Shown: positions 10,194 through 19,632 of the stretch, piece by piece
Position numbering within the stretch: position 1 is the first letter of the stretch
Layout of the letters: each line of letters starts with the position of its first letter
From: Pseudomonas poae
Lineage (GTDB): Bacteria > Pseudomonadota > Gammaproteobacteria > Pseudomonadales > Pseudomonadaceae
DNA: 64,000 bases
NCBI GenBank assembly: GCA_004000515.1
Contig: CP034537.1
Coordinates: 5,780,001 to 5,844,000, forward strand
Direction: 5' to 3'
Notes under the pieces: generated by a model
The model's database searches: none
What the model saw: the letters and a program-made list of their open reading frames with translations, nothing else
Told to the model about the DNA's origin: nothing
Made by a program: the position numbers and the translations under genes

Positions 10194-12336
10194 TTAGAAA
10201 TCGACAGTGGCCGACAGCTGCAACGTGCGCGGATACCCCGGCGAAAACGCGCCATACGAGGCCACGCCCGACCAGTATTCCCGGTCAAACACGTTCTGCA
10301 CCGTGGCGCGGAATGTGGTTGGCCGCCCTTCGATCTTCGTCGCATAACGCGCGCCAGCGTCGATGCGCGTCCATGAATCGAGTGCCTGGGTATTGGCCTG
10401 GTTCACATACTGGCTGTCGGTGTAGATCGCGCCGCCGGTCAGGGTGAAACCTTCCAGCCACGGCGTATCCCACTCGGCCCACAGGTTGGCCTGGATATCC
10501 GGCACGCCCACCGGCTTGTTGCCACGGTTGGCAGCAGTGGCGGATTGGGTCAGTTCGCCATCGAGGAAGGTCACGCCGCCCATCAAGCGGGTGCCCGGCG
10601 CCACTTCGCCGAACACGCTCAACTCAACGCCACGGTTACGCTGTTCAGCCTGCACCGAATACACACCATCGGCGCCCACTTCGCCACTGGGCTTGGTGAT
10701 CTGGAACAACGCCACACTGGTCATGAAGGTGCCGTGTTCATACTTCACGCCGAGTTCGTGTTGCTTGGATTCATAAGGCGCGAACGTCTCACCGGCATTG
10801 CTCGCCGTCCCCGGCGCCGCATCGCCTTTGCTCAAGCCCTCGACATAGTTGTAGTACAGCGACACGTCGTCCCAGGGCTTGATGACCACGCCCAGCAACG
10901 GTGTATTGGCACTGGCGTCATACCGCGAGCTGACCCCGCCGGTGCTGTTGTAGTTACGCGACTCAATCGATTGGTGGCGCATGCTCCAGGGTCAGTTGCA
11001 GGCGATCATCCAGAAAGCCCAGGGTGTCGGTGAGCGCTACGCCTGACAGCTCCGTCTCGGAAATGCGCAATACCTTCGGCGCGTTGATGGACTGTTTGGG
11101 CGTGTCCACCGGGTGGTAGATATTCGACAGAATCGTCGTGCCATTGTTGATGCCCCGGGATAACTCATCCTCGTACCGGGTCGCCATCAGCGTGGTCATA
11201 TGGGTCACCGGGCCGGTGGCAAACAAACCGCGCAGGCCCACATCGGCAGTGGAACGGTCGACGTTGAACTTGTAGTAGCCGGGAATATTGCTGGTATCGC
11301 CAGCGTCATTGAGGATGCGCGGCACCTGGTCGGACATGCGCTTCACATCCGACCGGCCTCCACCGGCATGCGCGAACGCGGTGAGGTTGTCATTCAGGTC
11401 GTATTCACCACCGAGCAACAGTGATTGCTCCTTGGTGTCCGACCAACCCCACTTCTGCGGCAGGCTGGTGCGGCCATTGGGAGCAGACGGCACCTGCACG
11501 TTCGGCGCAATAGTGAACGGCCGTGAAGCGCCGTCATAGCTTTCTTTCTGGCTGATGTAATCGAGGTTCAGGCGCAGCCGCTCGCCACGATAATCCAGGG
11601 CAATGGCGCCGATGCCCACGTCGCGGTGCTGGTCATCCACGGCGGTGTCGCCGCCCTGCAGGCTGCCATTGAAGCGCACGCCAAACTGGTTTTCATCACC
11701 GAAACGACGGCTGATATCGAGGTGGCCGCCGACTTGGCTGTCCGACGCATAGCTGCCGGTGAAACGGGTCAGGTCCTGATCCAGTGGGCGCTTGGGCACG
11801 ATGTTGATCACACCCCCTACGCCGCTGTTAGGCGAGATGCCGTACATCAGTGCGCCCGGCCCCTTGAGCACTTCGACGCGCTCAGCGTACTCGGTGAACG
11901 CCCGGTAGTTGGGCGCCACGCCGTACACGCCGTCATAAGCGAGCTCGCCGAGGTTGCCTTCGCCAATCGCAAAACCACGGATGAAAAACGAGTCGACGAT
12001 GCCACCGGTTTGCCCGGTAGAGCGCACCGACGGGTCACGCTCCAGCGCGTCGGCCACGGTGACGGTCTGCAGGTCGGCAAGGGTCTTGGCGGTGTAGCTG
12101 GTGACACTGAACGGCGTGTCCATCACGTCCTTGTTGCCCAGCATGCCCAGGCGTGCGCCACGGGCCACTTGGCCGCCGGCGAGCACGTCGGGCAAATCCG
12201 TGGGGCCGTTGTACACGGCGTTGACGTTGGTTTCACCGAGCGTCAAAGGCTCATCGGCGGCCCAGGCAGTGGTGCTGGCGGCGGCCAATAACAAGGCAGT
12301 TCGAATGGCGAGGGTTAACCGGCTGGCAACAAGCAT
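10194..12336 (-). CDS. TonB-dependent siderophore receptor without STN domain, one frameshift
   Basis: An outer-membrane ferric-siderophore receptor. A signal peptide (TALLLAAASTTAWA) is followed directly by the plug region (VARGARLGMLGNKDVMDTPF; GIVDSFFIRGFAIGEGNLGE; KGPGALMYGISPNSGVGGVI) and a barrel ending LSATVDF. There is no N-terminal signalling domain. The frame shifts once near 10982, where one extra base separates LQLTL from MRHQSIESRNYN. The protein is a close paralogue of the receptor at 14423-16775; long stretches such as the last 60 residues are nearly identical. The gene diverges from the second ECF sigma gene and may be under that sigma factor's control. Confidence 0.9.
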
Positions 12337-12473
12337 GGCGTCGGGGGTCCTTTCATCGGGAGAAGGTGGAATTACTCCTGATGCCAGCCGGCGCGCGAAA
12401 AAGTATCAGCCTGCGGTAAGTTTTTTCCTTGGCTGCGACGTTGCGCTGTCGATGGGTTGTCACTTAGCATTGG

Positions 12474-12491
12474 GAATACTTCTCAATTGCA
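12474..12491. promoter_or_regulatory. Fur box candidate upstream of the second ECF sigma gene
   Basis: GAATACTTCTCAATTGCA (reverse TGCAATTGAGAAGTATTC) matches the TGCAAnTGAGAAnnATTC pattern of Pseudomonas Fur sites. It ends 12 bp before the sigma start codon in the divergent promoter region. Confidence 0.6.
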
Positions 12492-12503
12492 CAGACCTGC
12501 GCC

Positions 12504-13010
12504 ATGAGCGAAACCCATAACAATCCGCACCTGAGCGCGATCGAAGCCCTGTACAGCGGGCATCACGGCTGGCTGTACGCCACGCTCAAACGCAAACTCG
12601 GCAACGCCATGGATGCAGCGGACCTGGCCCAGGACACCTTCACCCGCATCCTCGCTTCCCAGGTCACGGTGATCGACCAGCCACGGGCCTACCTGACCTG
12701 TGTGGCCAAGGGCATCCTGGTCAACTGGTACCAGCGCAAGGCCCTGGAACGCGCGTATCTGGAAGCCCTGGCTTGCGTACCGGTTCATGAGGTGCCGTCG
12801 CCGGAAGCGCACTTCGTGGTGCTGGAAACCCTGCATGAAATCGACGCGATGCTCGATTCGCTGCCGCCGCTGGTGAAGCGCGCGTTCCTGCTCTCGCAGC
12901 TCAACGGCCTTAAATACCAGGACATCGCCGATCAATTGGAGGTGTCGCTGATCACCGTCAAACGCTACATGAAACAGGCATTTGTGCAGTGCCTGATGCT
13001 GGTGGAATAG
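12504..13010 (+). CDS. ECF sigma factor, FecI/FpvI-type
   Basis: A 168-residue iron-starvation sigma factor. Region 2 carries AMDAADLAQDTFTRILAS, and region 4 carries LNGLKYQDIADQLEVSLITVKRYMKQ, a helix-turn-helix. Its stop codon directly abuts the start of the next gene (fecR-type), so the two are translationally linked. It sits between two paralogous TonB receptors, the right-hand one with a signalling domain, and probably drives expression of one or both. A Fur-box-like site precedes it. Confidence 0.92.
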   Translation: MSETHNNPHLSAIEALYSGHHGWLYATLKRKLGNAMDAADLAQDTFTRILASQVTVIDQPRAYLTCVAKGILVNWYQRKALERAYLEALACVPVHEVPSPEAHFVVLETLHEIDAMLDSLPPLVKRAFLLSQLNGLKYQDIADQLEVSLITVKRYMKQAFVQCLMLVE

Positions 13011-13959
13011 ATGCCCGCCCTGTCTCCCAAAGCACTCGAGGAAGCCGCCGAATGGCTGATGCGCCTCAGCGAAGGCGACCTCAATGACAGCGAGCGCGCC
13101 GAATGGGAACACTGGAAACTCAGCAGCCCTGAACGCGACCGCGCCTGGGCCCGCGCGCAGTTGCTGCAAAGCAAGTTGGGCGGCCTGCCGCCGTCGCTGG
13201 CGATGTCGGCGCTGGACCGTCCTGCGAGCCCAGAGCGTCGCGCAGCCTTGGGCAAACTGGCGCTGCTGTTGGCGGTGATGCCGGTGGGCTGGGGCAGTTG
13301 GAAGCTGGCGCAAAACCAGCAATGGACGGCGGACTACAGCACTCGCGTGGGCGAACGCCGCGAGCTTGTGTTGGCCGATGGTTCGCGCATAACGCTCAAT
13401 ACCGAGACCGCCATCGACGTGCGGTTCGACAGCCAGCAGCGCCTGGTGCACCTGCGCGAAGGCGAAATACTGGTGCAGACCGCGCATGAGGCCACCCGCC
13501 CGTTTTTGGTCAGCACCGCCAGGGGCGCATGCAGGCCCTGGGCACACGTTTACCGTGCGCGAACTGAACGCGCGGACTCATGTGGCGGTGTTGGAAGGTG
13601 CCGTCAAGGTGATGCTGGCCGAGAATAGCCAAACGGCGCCACTGATCGTTAATGCCGGGCAGCGTACGGATTTTTCTGCGCAGACGTTTGGTGCGCTGGG
13701 TACGGCTGACGGCAATGTGGATGCCTGGACCCGGGGTATGTTGATGGCCGACAAGATGCGCTTGGCGGATTTTGTGGCTGAGCTGTTGCGCTATCGTAGG
13801 GGGTTTGTGCGGTGTGATCCGGCGATTGCCGATTTGCGGATTTCCGGGGCGTTTCCGGTCGGTGATAGCCAGCGGGCGTTGGGTATGTTGGTGCAGACGT
13901 ATCCGGTGCGGGTGAGTGGGCATTTGAATGGGTATTGGGTGACGTTGTCGCCTGCCTGA
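13011..13959 (+). CDS. FecR-type anti-sigma regulator, two frameshifts
   Basis: The anti-sigma factor for the preceding ECF sigma. The N-terminal DUF4880-like segment reads KALEEAAEWLMRLSEGDLND, a single TM follows (ALLLAVMPVGWGSWKLA), then the FecR domain (RVGERRELVLADGSRITLNT; QRLVHLREGEILVQT) and the C-terminal signalling region (RTDFSAQTFGALG to GYWVTLSPA). Two single-base losses, near 13519-13525 and at the T-run 13549-13551, break the frame; with them restored the text reads about GRMQALGTRFTVRELNAR. The next receptor gene starts 463 bp downstream. Confidence 0.88.
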
Positions 13960-14000
13960 ACCTACCAGGCCACCGCGTTTTATCATCTATGAAGAGATTC

Positions 14001-14020
14001 AAATGTGGGAGCGGGCTTGT
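14001..14020 (+). repeat. Single REP, half of a REPIN
   Basis: AAATGTGGGAGCGGGCTTGT matches one arm of the REPINs elsewhere in the window. No inverted partner follows, so this is a solitary or truncated copy. Confidence 0.75.
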
Positions 14021-14240
14021 CGGGTCGCCGCATCGCTGCGATAGCTATGTGTTGGGCGCTAGAAGGTTTGGGTCGGAGTACATATCCGTTATTTGGGTGA
14101 AGGCTGATATGGGTTCCGCTCTTACAGCGGCTCACTTTTGAAAAGCGCAAAAGTAAGCAAAACGCTTCGCCCCACCACTCGGCACCTCGCCTAGGCTCGG
14201 TGTGCCCTCTCTCCGGCTAGCGTGGTTTAACGGGGCGCCT

Positions 14241-14309
14241 AAGATCAAGATCAAGATCCAAAGCAAAGCAAAGCAAAGCAAAGCAAAGCAAAGCAAAGCA
14301 AAGCAAAGC
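14241..14309 (+). repeat. Simple tandem repeats: (AAGATC)3 then about ten copies of CAAAG
   Basis: Three AAGATC hexamers lead directly into an uninterrupted run of the pentamer CAAAG (14259-14309). The run lies about 110 bp upstream of the start codon of the STN-containing TonB receptor. A pentamer changes length in steps that alter spacing, not reading frame, so it could modulate the promoter. Confidence 0.9.
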
Positions 14310-14422
14310 TGCGTCTGACGTAGTGGGCGCGAAAATAAAATGGCAGTTGGCTGATACTTTTTCCAATCTCAACTGGCAAACCTTGGAACTCCTTTACCTC
14401 TCGTCCAAAGGCTCCCCCTTTC

Positions 14423-16775
14423 ATGCTTGTGATTCGCAGCGTGTTGTTCAGTCTGGTATTGAGCGGTGCCACGATGGCTGCGCAGCTAGATGCGGTTGCG
14501 CTGCACGCTTATCAGATCGCTCCGGGCCCGCTCGGCGCTACGCTGTCGCGCTTTGCGGTGGACGCAGGTATTGCATTGTCGTTTGTACCGGCCCTGACCG
14601 AAGGCCTGACCAGCCCCGGGCTGTCCGGGATGTATTCGACCCAGGAAGCGGTCAACCTGCTGCTGGCCGGCAGTGGTCTGGCGATGGTGATGCGCAGCGA
14701 CGGCACCTACACCCTGGTGCAGCGCCGGGTCACTCTGGACAACATCGAGGTCAGTGGCGTCGAGCAACGGGCCGATAGCCTGCCGCCGGTATATTCCGGC
14801 GGCCAGGTGGCAGTAGGTGGGCGCCTGGGCATGCTGGGCAATACCGATGTAATGGACGCACCATTCAGCGTCAGCACCTACACCGCCGCGTTGATCAAGG
14901 ACCAACAGGCCACCACCGTCGGCGATTTGCTGGAGCGTGACTCTTCAGTGCGCTCCACCGGGCAGACCGGGGGTATTGTCGACTCGTTTTTCATCCGCGG
15001 CTTCCCGGTGGGCGAAGGTAACCTCGGCGAGTTGGCGTTCGACGGGGTATACGGCGTGGCCTCCAATTACCGGGTGTTCACCGAGTACGCCGAACGCGTC
15101 GAAGTGGTCAGGGGCCGGGCGCCCTGCTCTACGGCATGTCGCCCAACAGCGCGGTCGGTGGCGTGATCAACGTGGTGCCCAAGCGCTCCCTGGAAGAAGA
15201 CCTCACTCGCTACACCGCCAGCTACGCCCAAGATGCGCATTTGGGAAACCGCATCGATATCAGTCGGCGCTTTGGCGAGGAGCGCCGCTTCGGTGTGCGT
15301 TTCAACGGCGGTGTACAGCAAGGCGATACGGTGATCGAGCACCAGGACCGGGCCGTCGATATCGGCGCGCTGTCCCTGGATTATCAGGGCGAGCGCCTGC
15401 GCACCAGCCTGGACCTGATCGCCCAGGAGGAAACCTTCGACGGCGCCTCGCGGCCGTTCCTGATCGCCGCCGGCGTAAAGATCCCCGACGCCGCCAATGG
15501 TCGCACCAACGTTAGCCAGGACTGGGGCTGGTCGAAAACGCGGGACAAATCCGCCTTGCTCACCGGCGAATATGACCTCACCGACCACCTGACCGTGTTC
15601 GGCCACGCCGGCGGCGGCCGGTCGGCGGTGGCGCGCCTGTCCGATCAGACGCCGAGCATCGTCAACAGCGCCGGTGACACCTCGTCAATCCCAGGTTATT
15701 ACCGCTTCGAAGTACAGCGCTACACCGTCGACGCCGGCGCGCGCCTGCGCTTTGATACCGGGCCGATCAGCCACAGCAGTACCGTGCAGGTCACGCGTTA
15801 TCGCGATGAGCTGTCGCGGGGATTATTTCCGGCGCACCGGTGCTGTCGAATATCTACCACCCCAGCGAAAGCCCCAAGCCGTCGATCCCCAAACCGGACG
15901 CCCCCAAGGTCTCCGCCAGCGAACTGACCGGCGTGGCCATCGCCGACACCTTGTCGGTGCTGGACCAACGTGTGCAGGTCACCCTGGGCCTGCGTAAACA
16001 GACCATCGAGTCCAACAACTACAACGCGGCAGGCACCGTGACCAGCACCTACGACGACGGCAAGACCACACCGCTGTTCGGCGTGGTGCTCAAGCCTTGG
16101 GCGCATGTGGCGTTCTACTACAACTACCTCGAAGGCCTGAGCAAGGGCGATGTCGCGCCGTCCAATGCGTCCAACGCCGGCGAGGTGTTTGCCCCCTATG
16201 TCTCCAAGCAGCACGAAGTCGGCGTCAAGTTCGACTACGCCACCTTCATGTCCACCCTGGCGCTGTTCCAGATCCAGAAGCCCAGCGGCGAACTGGCCGG
16301 CGGGCGGTTTGCCGTACAGGGCGAACAGCGCAACCGAGGCCTGGAATTGAATGTGTTCGGCGAAATCGCCCCGGGCATCCGCCTGCTCGGCGGTGTCACC
16401 CTGCTGGATGCAACGTTGACCCGCACCGGCATCGCCGCCAACCAGGGCAATACCCCCGTCGGCGTGCCCAAGGCGCAGGCCAACCTGTGGGCCGAATGGG
16501 ACACGCCCTGGGTCGAAGGCCTGACGCTGACCAGCGGCGCGATCTACACCGCCAGCCAGTACATCGACCAGGCCAACACCCAACAACTGGCCCCTTGGAC
16601 GCGCTTCGACATAGGCGCACGCTACACCACGCGCATCGTCGAGCGACCGACGACGTTCCGCGCCACGGTGCAGAACGTGTTTGACCGCGAATACTGGTCC
16701 GGTGTGGCGTCCTACGGGGCGTTTTCACAAGGCTCGCCACGCACCCTGCTGCTGTCGGCCACAGTCGACTTCTAA
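14423..16775 (+). CDS. TonB-dependent siderophore receptor with STN signalling domain, two frameshifts
   Basis: An outer-membrane siderophore transducer. The signal peptide (SVLFSLVLSGATMAAQ) is followed by an STN domain (HAYQIAPGPLGATLSRFAVD through TYTLVQRRVT). A plug follows (VAVGGRLGMLGNTDVMDAPF; GIVDSFFIRGFPVGEGNLGE) and a barrel ending LSATVDF. Frame breaks: near 15111 one A is missing (KGPGALLYGMSPNSAVGG is expected), and the G-run 15818-15821 is one G short (SRGIISGAPVLSNIYHP is expected). It is a close paralogue of the receptor at 10194-12336 with the signalling domain added. With the preceding sigma/FecR pair it makes a complete surface-signalling system. Confidence 0.9.
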
Positions 16776-16935
16776 TACCGGCTGTCTCGCCTAATCCTGT
16801 TGAATACTTGCCTGATCCTCCGACTTATCGACTAGCGGATAACTGTCGCCTTGCGCCGTGGACTAGAGTTCAACCATAAGCGGCCATCACGTCTTCATAA
16901 AAAGGCCGCACCTACCGTCGATCAGCAGGTGAGCC

Positions 16936-17391
16936 ATGGAATTACGGATTAATCAAAAGACCTATCAGGTTGATGCAGACGCCGATACGCCATTGTTATG
17001 GGTCATCCGCGATGACCTGGGGCTGACCGGCACCAAGTACGGCTGCGGCCTGGCCCAGTGCGGCGCGTGTTCAGTGTTGGTGGACGGTAACGTGGTGCGC
17101 AGTTGCGTCACGCCGGTGGCTGGGGTGGTGGGGCGTGAAATCACCACCATCGAAGCGGTTGAAGAGGACGCAGTGGGCAAACGCGTGGTGGCGGCCTGGG
17201 TCGAACATCAGGTGGCGCAGTGCGGTTACTGCCAGTCCGGGCAGGTCATGGCGGCCACCGCGTTGCTCAAGCACACTCCTGCCCCAAATGATGCGCAGAT
17301 CGAAGCGGCGATGATCAACCTGTGCCGCTGCGGTACTTACAACGCTATCCGCACTGCTGTGCAGGACCTGGCCAAGCCGGAGCGTGCCTGA
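16936..17391 (+). CDS. (2Fe-2S)-binding subunit of a molybdenum hydroxylase (IorA/NicA-like)
   Basis: A 151-residue small subunit of the xanthine dehydrogenase/isoquinoline 1-oxidoreductase family. The N-terminal plant-type [2Fe-2S] site is in the segment around CGLAQCGACSVLVDGNVVRSC (residues about 37-60). The second cluster site is CGYCQSGQV plus NLCRCGTYNAIRTAV. It passes electrons from the Mo subunit encoded by the next gene, whose ATG overlaps this stop (TGATG). It starts at ATG 16936 behind CAGGTGAGCC. The likely partners are the Mo subunit and the triheme cytochrome downstream. The substrate could be an aldehyde or an N-heterocycle. Confidence 0.92.
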   Translation: MELRINQKTYQVDADADTPLLWVIRDDLGLTGTKYGCGLAQCGACSVLVDGNVVRSCVTPVAGVVGREITTIEAVEEDAVGKRVVAAWVEHQVAQCGYCQSGQVMAATALLKHTPAPNDAQIEAAMINLCRCGTYNAIRTAVQDLAKPERA

Positions 17392-19616
17392 TGAGTGCGC
17401 ACACCGAGTTATTCGATACGCCAGTGAACCTGTCGCGCCGACGTTTTCTGGCCAGTACAGCCGTGGGTGCGCTGGTGATCGGTTTCGGCCTGCCACTGGG
17501 TTCGTCCAGGGTCCAGGCAGCCACTAGCCCGGTTGCCGAACGCGGCACCCAGGTGCCGGCCTTCCTGGAGATTCGCCCGGACGGCACAGTGCGCCTGCTC
17601 AGCCCCTTTATGGAAGGCGGCCAAGGCACTCACACCGCCATGGCACAGATTGTCGGCGAAGAGCTGGATGCCGACCCGGCCACCTTCGTGGTGGAAGCCG
17701 CCCCGCCCGGCGACGCCTATGTGGTGATGGAAAACGGCATGCGCATCACCGGCGGCAGTATGTCGGTGCGCATGAGTTACCCGGTCATGCGGCGCCTGGG
17801 CGCCCTGGCGCGCACCATGTTGCTGCAGGCCGGTGCCGAGCAACTGGGCGTGCCGATGGCCGAACTGACCACCCAGCCAGGCCGCGTGGTGCACGCCGCA
17901 TCGGGCCGGTCGCTGGGTTACGGTGAGTTGGCAGGCCGCGCGCTGGATATGCCCGTGCCTGACCCGGCCAGTGTAAAGCTGCGCGACCCAAGCCAGTTCC
18001 GCTGGATCGGCAAACCGGTGAAGCGCCTGGACGCCTACGACAAATCCACCGGCAAGGCGCTGTACAGCATCGACCAGAAGGTCGACGGCATGCTCCACGC
18101 CGCCGTGCAGCACGCGCCGCGCCTGGGCATGACCGTGGGCAGCCTGCGTAACCAGGCGCAGGTCGAAGCCATGAAAGGTGTGCATTCCGTCCACCAACTG
18201 CCCGGTGCCGTGGCGGTGGTGGCTGAGCGCTGGTGGCACGCCAAGCGGGCAGTCGAGGCGATTCAAGTCGACTGGCAGGAGCCCGGTGCCGATGCGACTG
18301 TACGGGTGATGCCGGCGGATTTCTCCAGCGATGGCTTCCGCGACTTTCTGGCGGCCCAGCAAGGCCCGGCACGTGACGACGAAAACGAAGGCGATGTAGC
18401 CGCCGCGTTGGCGGGCGCAAAGACCACAGTCGAAGCCACCTACCACAACCAATACCTGCACCACGCCCAACTGGAGCCGCCCTCGGCACTGGCGCGGTTC
18501 AACCCAGACGGTACGTTGGACGTGTGGCTGCCCAACCAGGCGCCCGACATGTTTCGCGCCGATATCGCCAAGCGGACCGGCCTGAACATCGCGCAAATCA
18601 ACCTGCACTCGCCGTTGCTCGGCGGCTTTTTCGGCCGGCATTTCCTGTATGACTCGGCCAGCCCGTACCCGCAGGCCATTGCACTGGCCAAGGCGGTGGG
18701 CCGTCCGGTCAAGCTGATCTGGAGCCGCGAGGAAGAGTTCCTGCGCGATGTGCTGCGCCCGGTGGCGGTGGTCAAGTTCCGCGCCGCGCTGGATGCCAAA
18801 GGCTTGCCGGTGGCCATCGAAGCGGTAAGCGCCACCGAAGGCCCTACCGAAGCCATCGCCGGCAAACAGGGTGAAAAACTCGACCCCACAGCCCTTGAAG
18901 GTTTGTCGGGCAAGTCTTATGCAATCCCCAGCAAACGCATCGCGCAGATCTACGTCAAAGGCCCGGCCATGCTCGGTTACTGGCGTTCGGTGGGTAACTC
19001 CCTGAATGACTTCTTCTACGAGGCGTTCCTCGATGAACTGGCGGACAAAGGCGGTCACGACCCCTACGAATTGCGCCTGCATTTGCTGCGCGACAACCCA
19101 CGGCTGACCACCCTGTTGCAAGCGGTAGGCGAGCTGTCCGGTGGTTGGAAGCGCGGCCCGTACACGGCTGAAGACGGCACTCGGCGCGCACGCGGCGTGG
19201 CCATGGCCTCGCCGTTCGGCTCCCACGCGGCGGTGATCGCCGAAGTGTCGATTGACAGTGGCCAGGTCAAGGTGCACCAGATCTGGGAAGCCATCGACCC
19301 CGGCAGTATCGTCAACCCGGCGATTGTCGAGGCGCAGGTCAATGGCGCGGTGGCCCTGGGCTTGTCCCAGGCGTTGCTGGAGGAAGCGGTGTACGTAGAC
19401 GGCAAACCACGGGCGCGCAACTACGACCTGTATCCGATTTTGCCGCCTTCGCGCATGGCGCAGGTGCATGTGCGGATTGTCGAGAGTGGCGAAAAGATGG
19501 GCGGCATTGGCGAGCCACCGTTGCCCGCCGTGGCGCCGGCCGTGGCCAATGCGGTGGCGCAGTTGACCGGCCAGCGCATCCGCAGCTTGCCGTTGAGCCG
19601 ACACACTTTCAGCTAA
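17391..19616 (+). CDS. Molybdenum-binding large subunit, aldehyde/isoquinoline oxidoreductase type, Tat-exported
   Basis: 741 residues, one Mo-molybdopterin large subunit. The N-terminus carries a twin-arginine signal (SRRRFLASTAVGALVIGFGL), so the enzyme works in the periplasm. Family features include KPVKRLDAYDKSTGKALYSID, TYHNQYLHHAQLEPPSALAR (Mo-pterin region), GGFFGRHFLYDSASPYPQA, and a C-terminal GEPPLPAVAPAVANAV holding the catalytic Glu. The size and Tat signal match IorB/AldH-type periplasmic enzymes that use an [2Fe-2S] subunit and a c-type cytochrome, both encoded next to it. The substrate is not determinable here. Confidence 0.9.
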   Translation: MSAHTELFDTPVNLSRRRFLASTAVGALVIGFGLPLGSSRVQAATSPVAERGTQVPAFLEIRPDGTVRLLSPFMEGGQGTHTAMAQIVGEELDADPATFVVEAAPPGDAYVVMENGMRITGGSMSVRMSYPVMRRLGALARTMLLQAGAEQLGVPMAELTTQPGRVVHAASGRSLGYGELAGRALDMPVPDPASVKLRDPSQFRWIGKPVKRLDAYDKSTGKALYSIDQKVDGMLHAAVQHAPRLGMTVGSLRNQAQVEAMKGVHSVHQLPGAVAVVAERWWHAKRAVEAIQVDWQEPGADATVRVMPADFSSDGFRDFLAAQQGPARDDENEGDVAAALAGAKTTVEATYHNQYLHHAQLEPPSALARFNPDGTLDVWLPNQAPDMFRADIAKRTGLNIAQINLHSPLLGGFFGRHFLYDSASPYPQAIALAKAVGRPVKLIWSREEEFLRDVLRPVAVVKFRAALDAKGLPVAIEAVSATEGPTEAIAGKQGEKLDPTALEGLSGKSYAIPSKRIAQIYVKGPAMLGYWRSVGNSLNDFFYEAFLDELADKGGHDPYELRLHLLRDNPRLTTLLQAVGELSGGWKRGPYTAEDGTRRARGVAMASPFGSHAAVIAEVSIDSGQVKVHQIWEAIDPGSIVNPAIVEAQVNGAVALGLSQALLEEAVYVDGKPRARNYDLYPILPPSRMAQVHVRIVESGEKMGGIGEPPLPAVAPAVANAVAQLTGQRIRSLPLSRHTFS

Positions 19617-19632
19617 CCGACAGAGACCGCCC

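Larger units (their letters stand above)
13960..14422. other. 463-bp gene-free stretch with a REP, a low-complexity tract and repeat-like sequence
   Basis: It holds a lone REP (14001-14020) and about 140 bp (14100-14240) that I loosely recall as a recurrent Pseudomonas intergenic sequence but cannot verify. A hexamer/pentamer tract follows (14241-14309), then AT-richer DNA up to the receptor start. A small inverted repeat (GCCTG/CAGGC near 13951-13971) may end the fecR transcript. I see no convincing gene; an ORF across the tract on the minus strand is only its low-complexity translation. Confidence 0.6.

Noticed and set aside
14251..14472. A minus-strand frame with repeated FALLC units that looks like a repetitive peptide.
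   Set aside because: It is only the translation of the CAAAG pentamer tract; there is no ribosome-binding site or conserved sequence.
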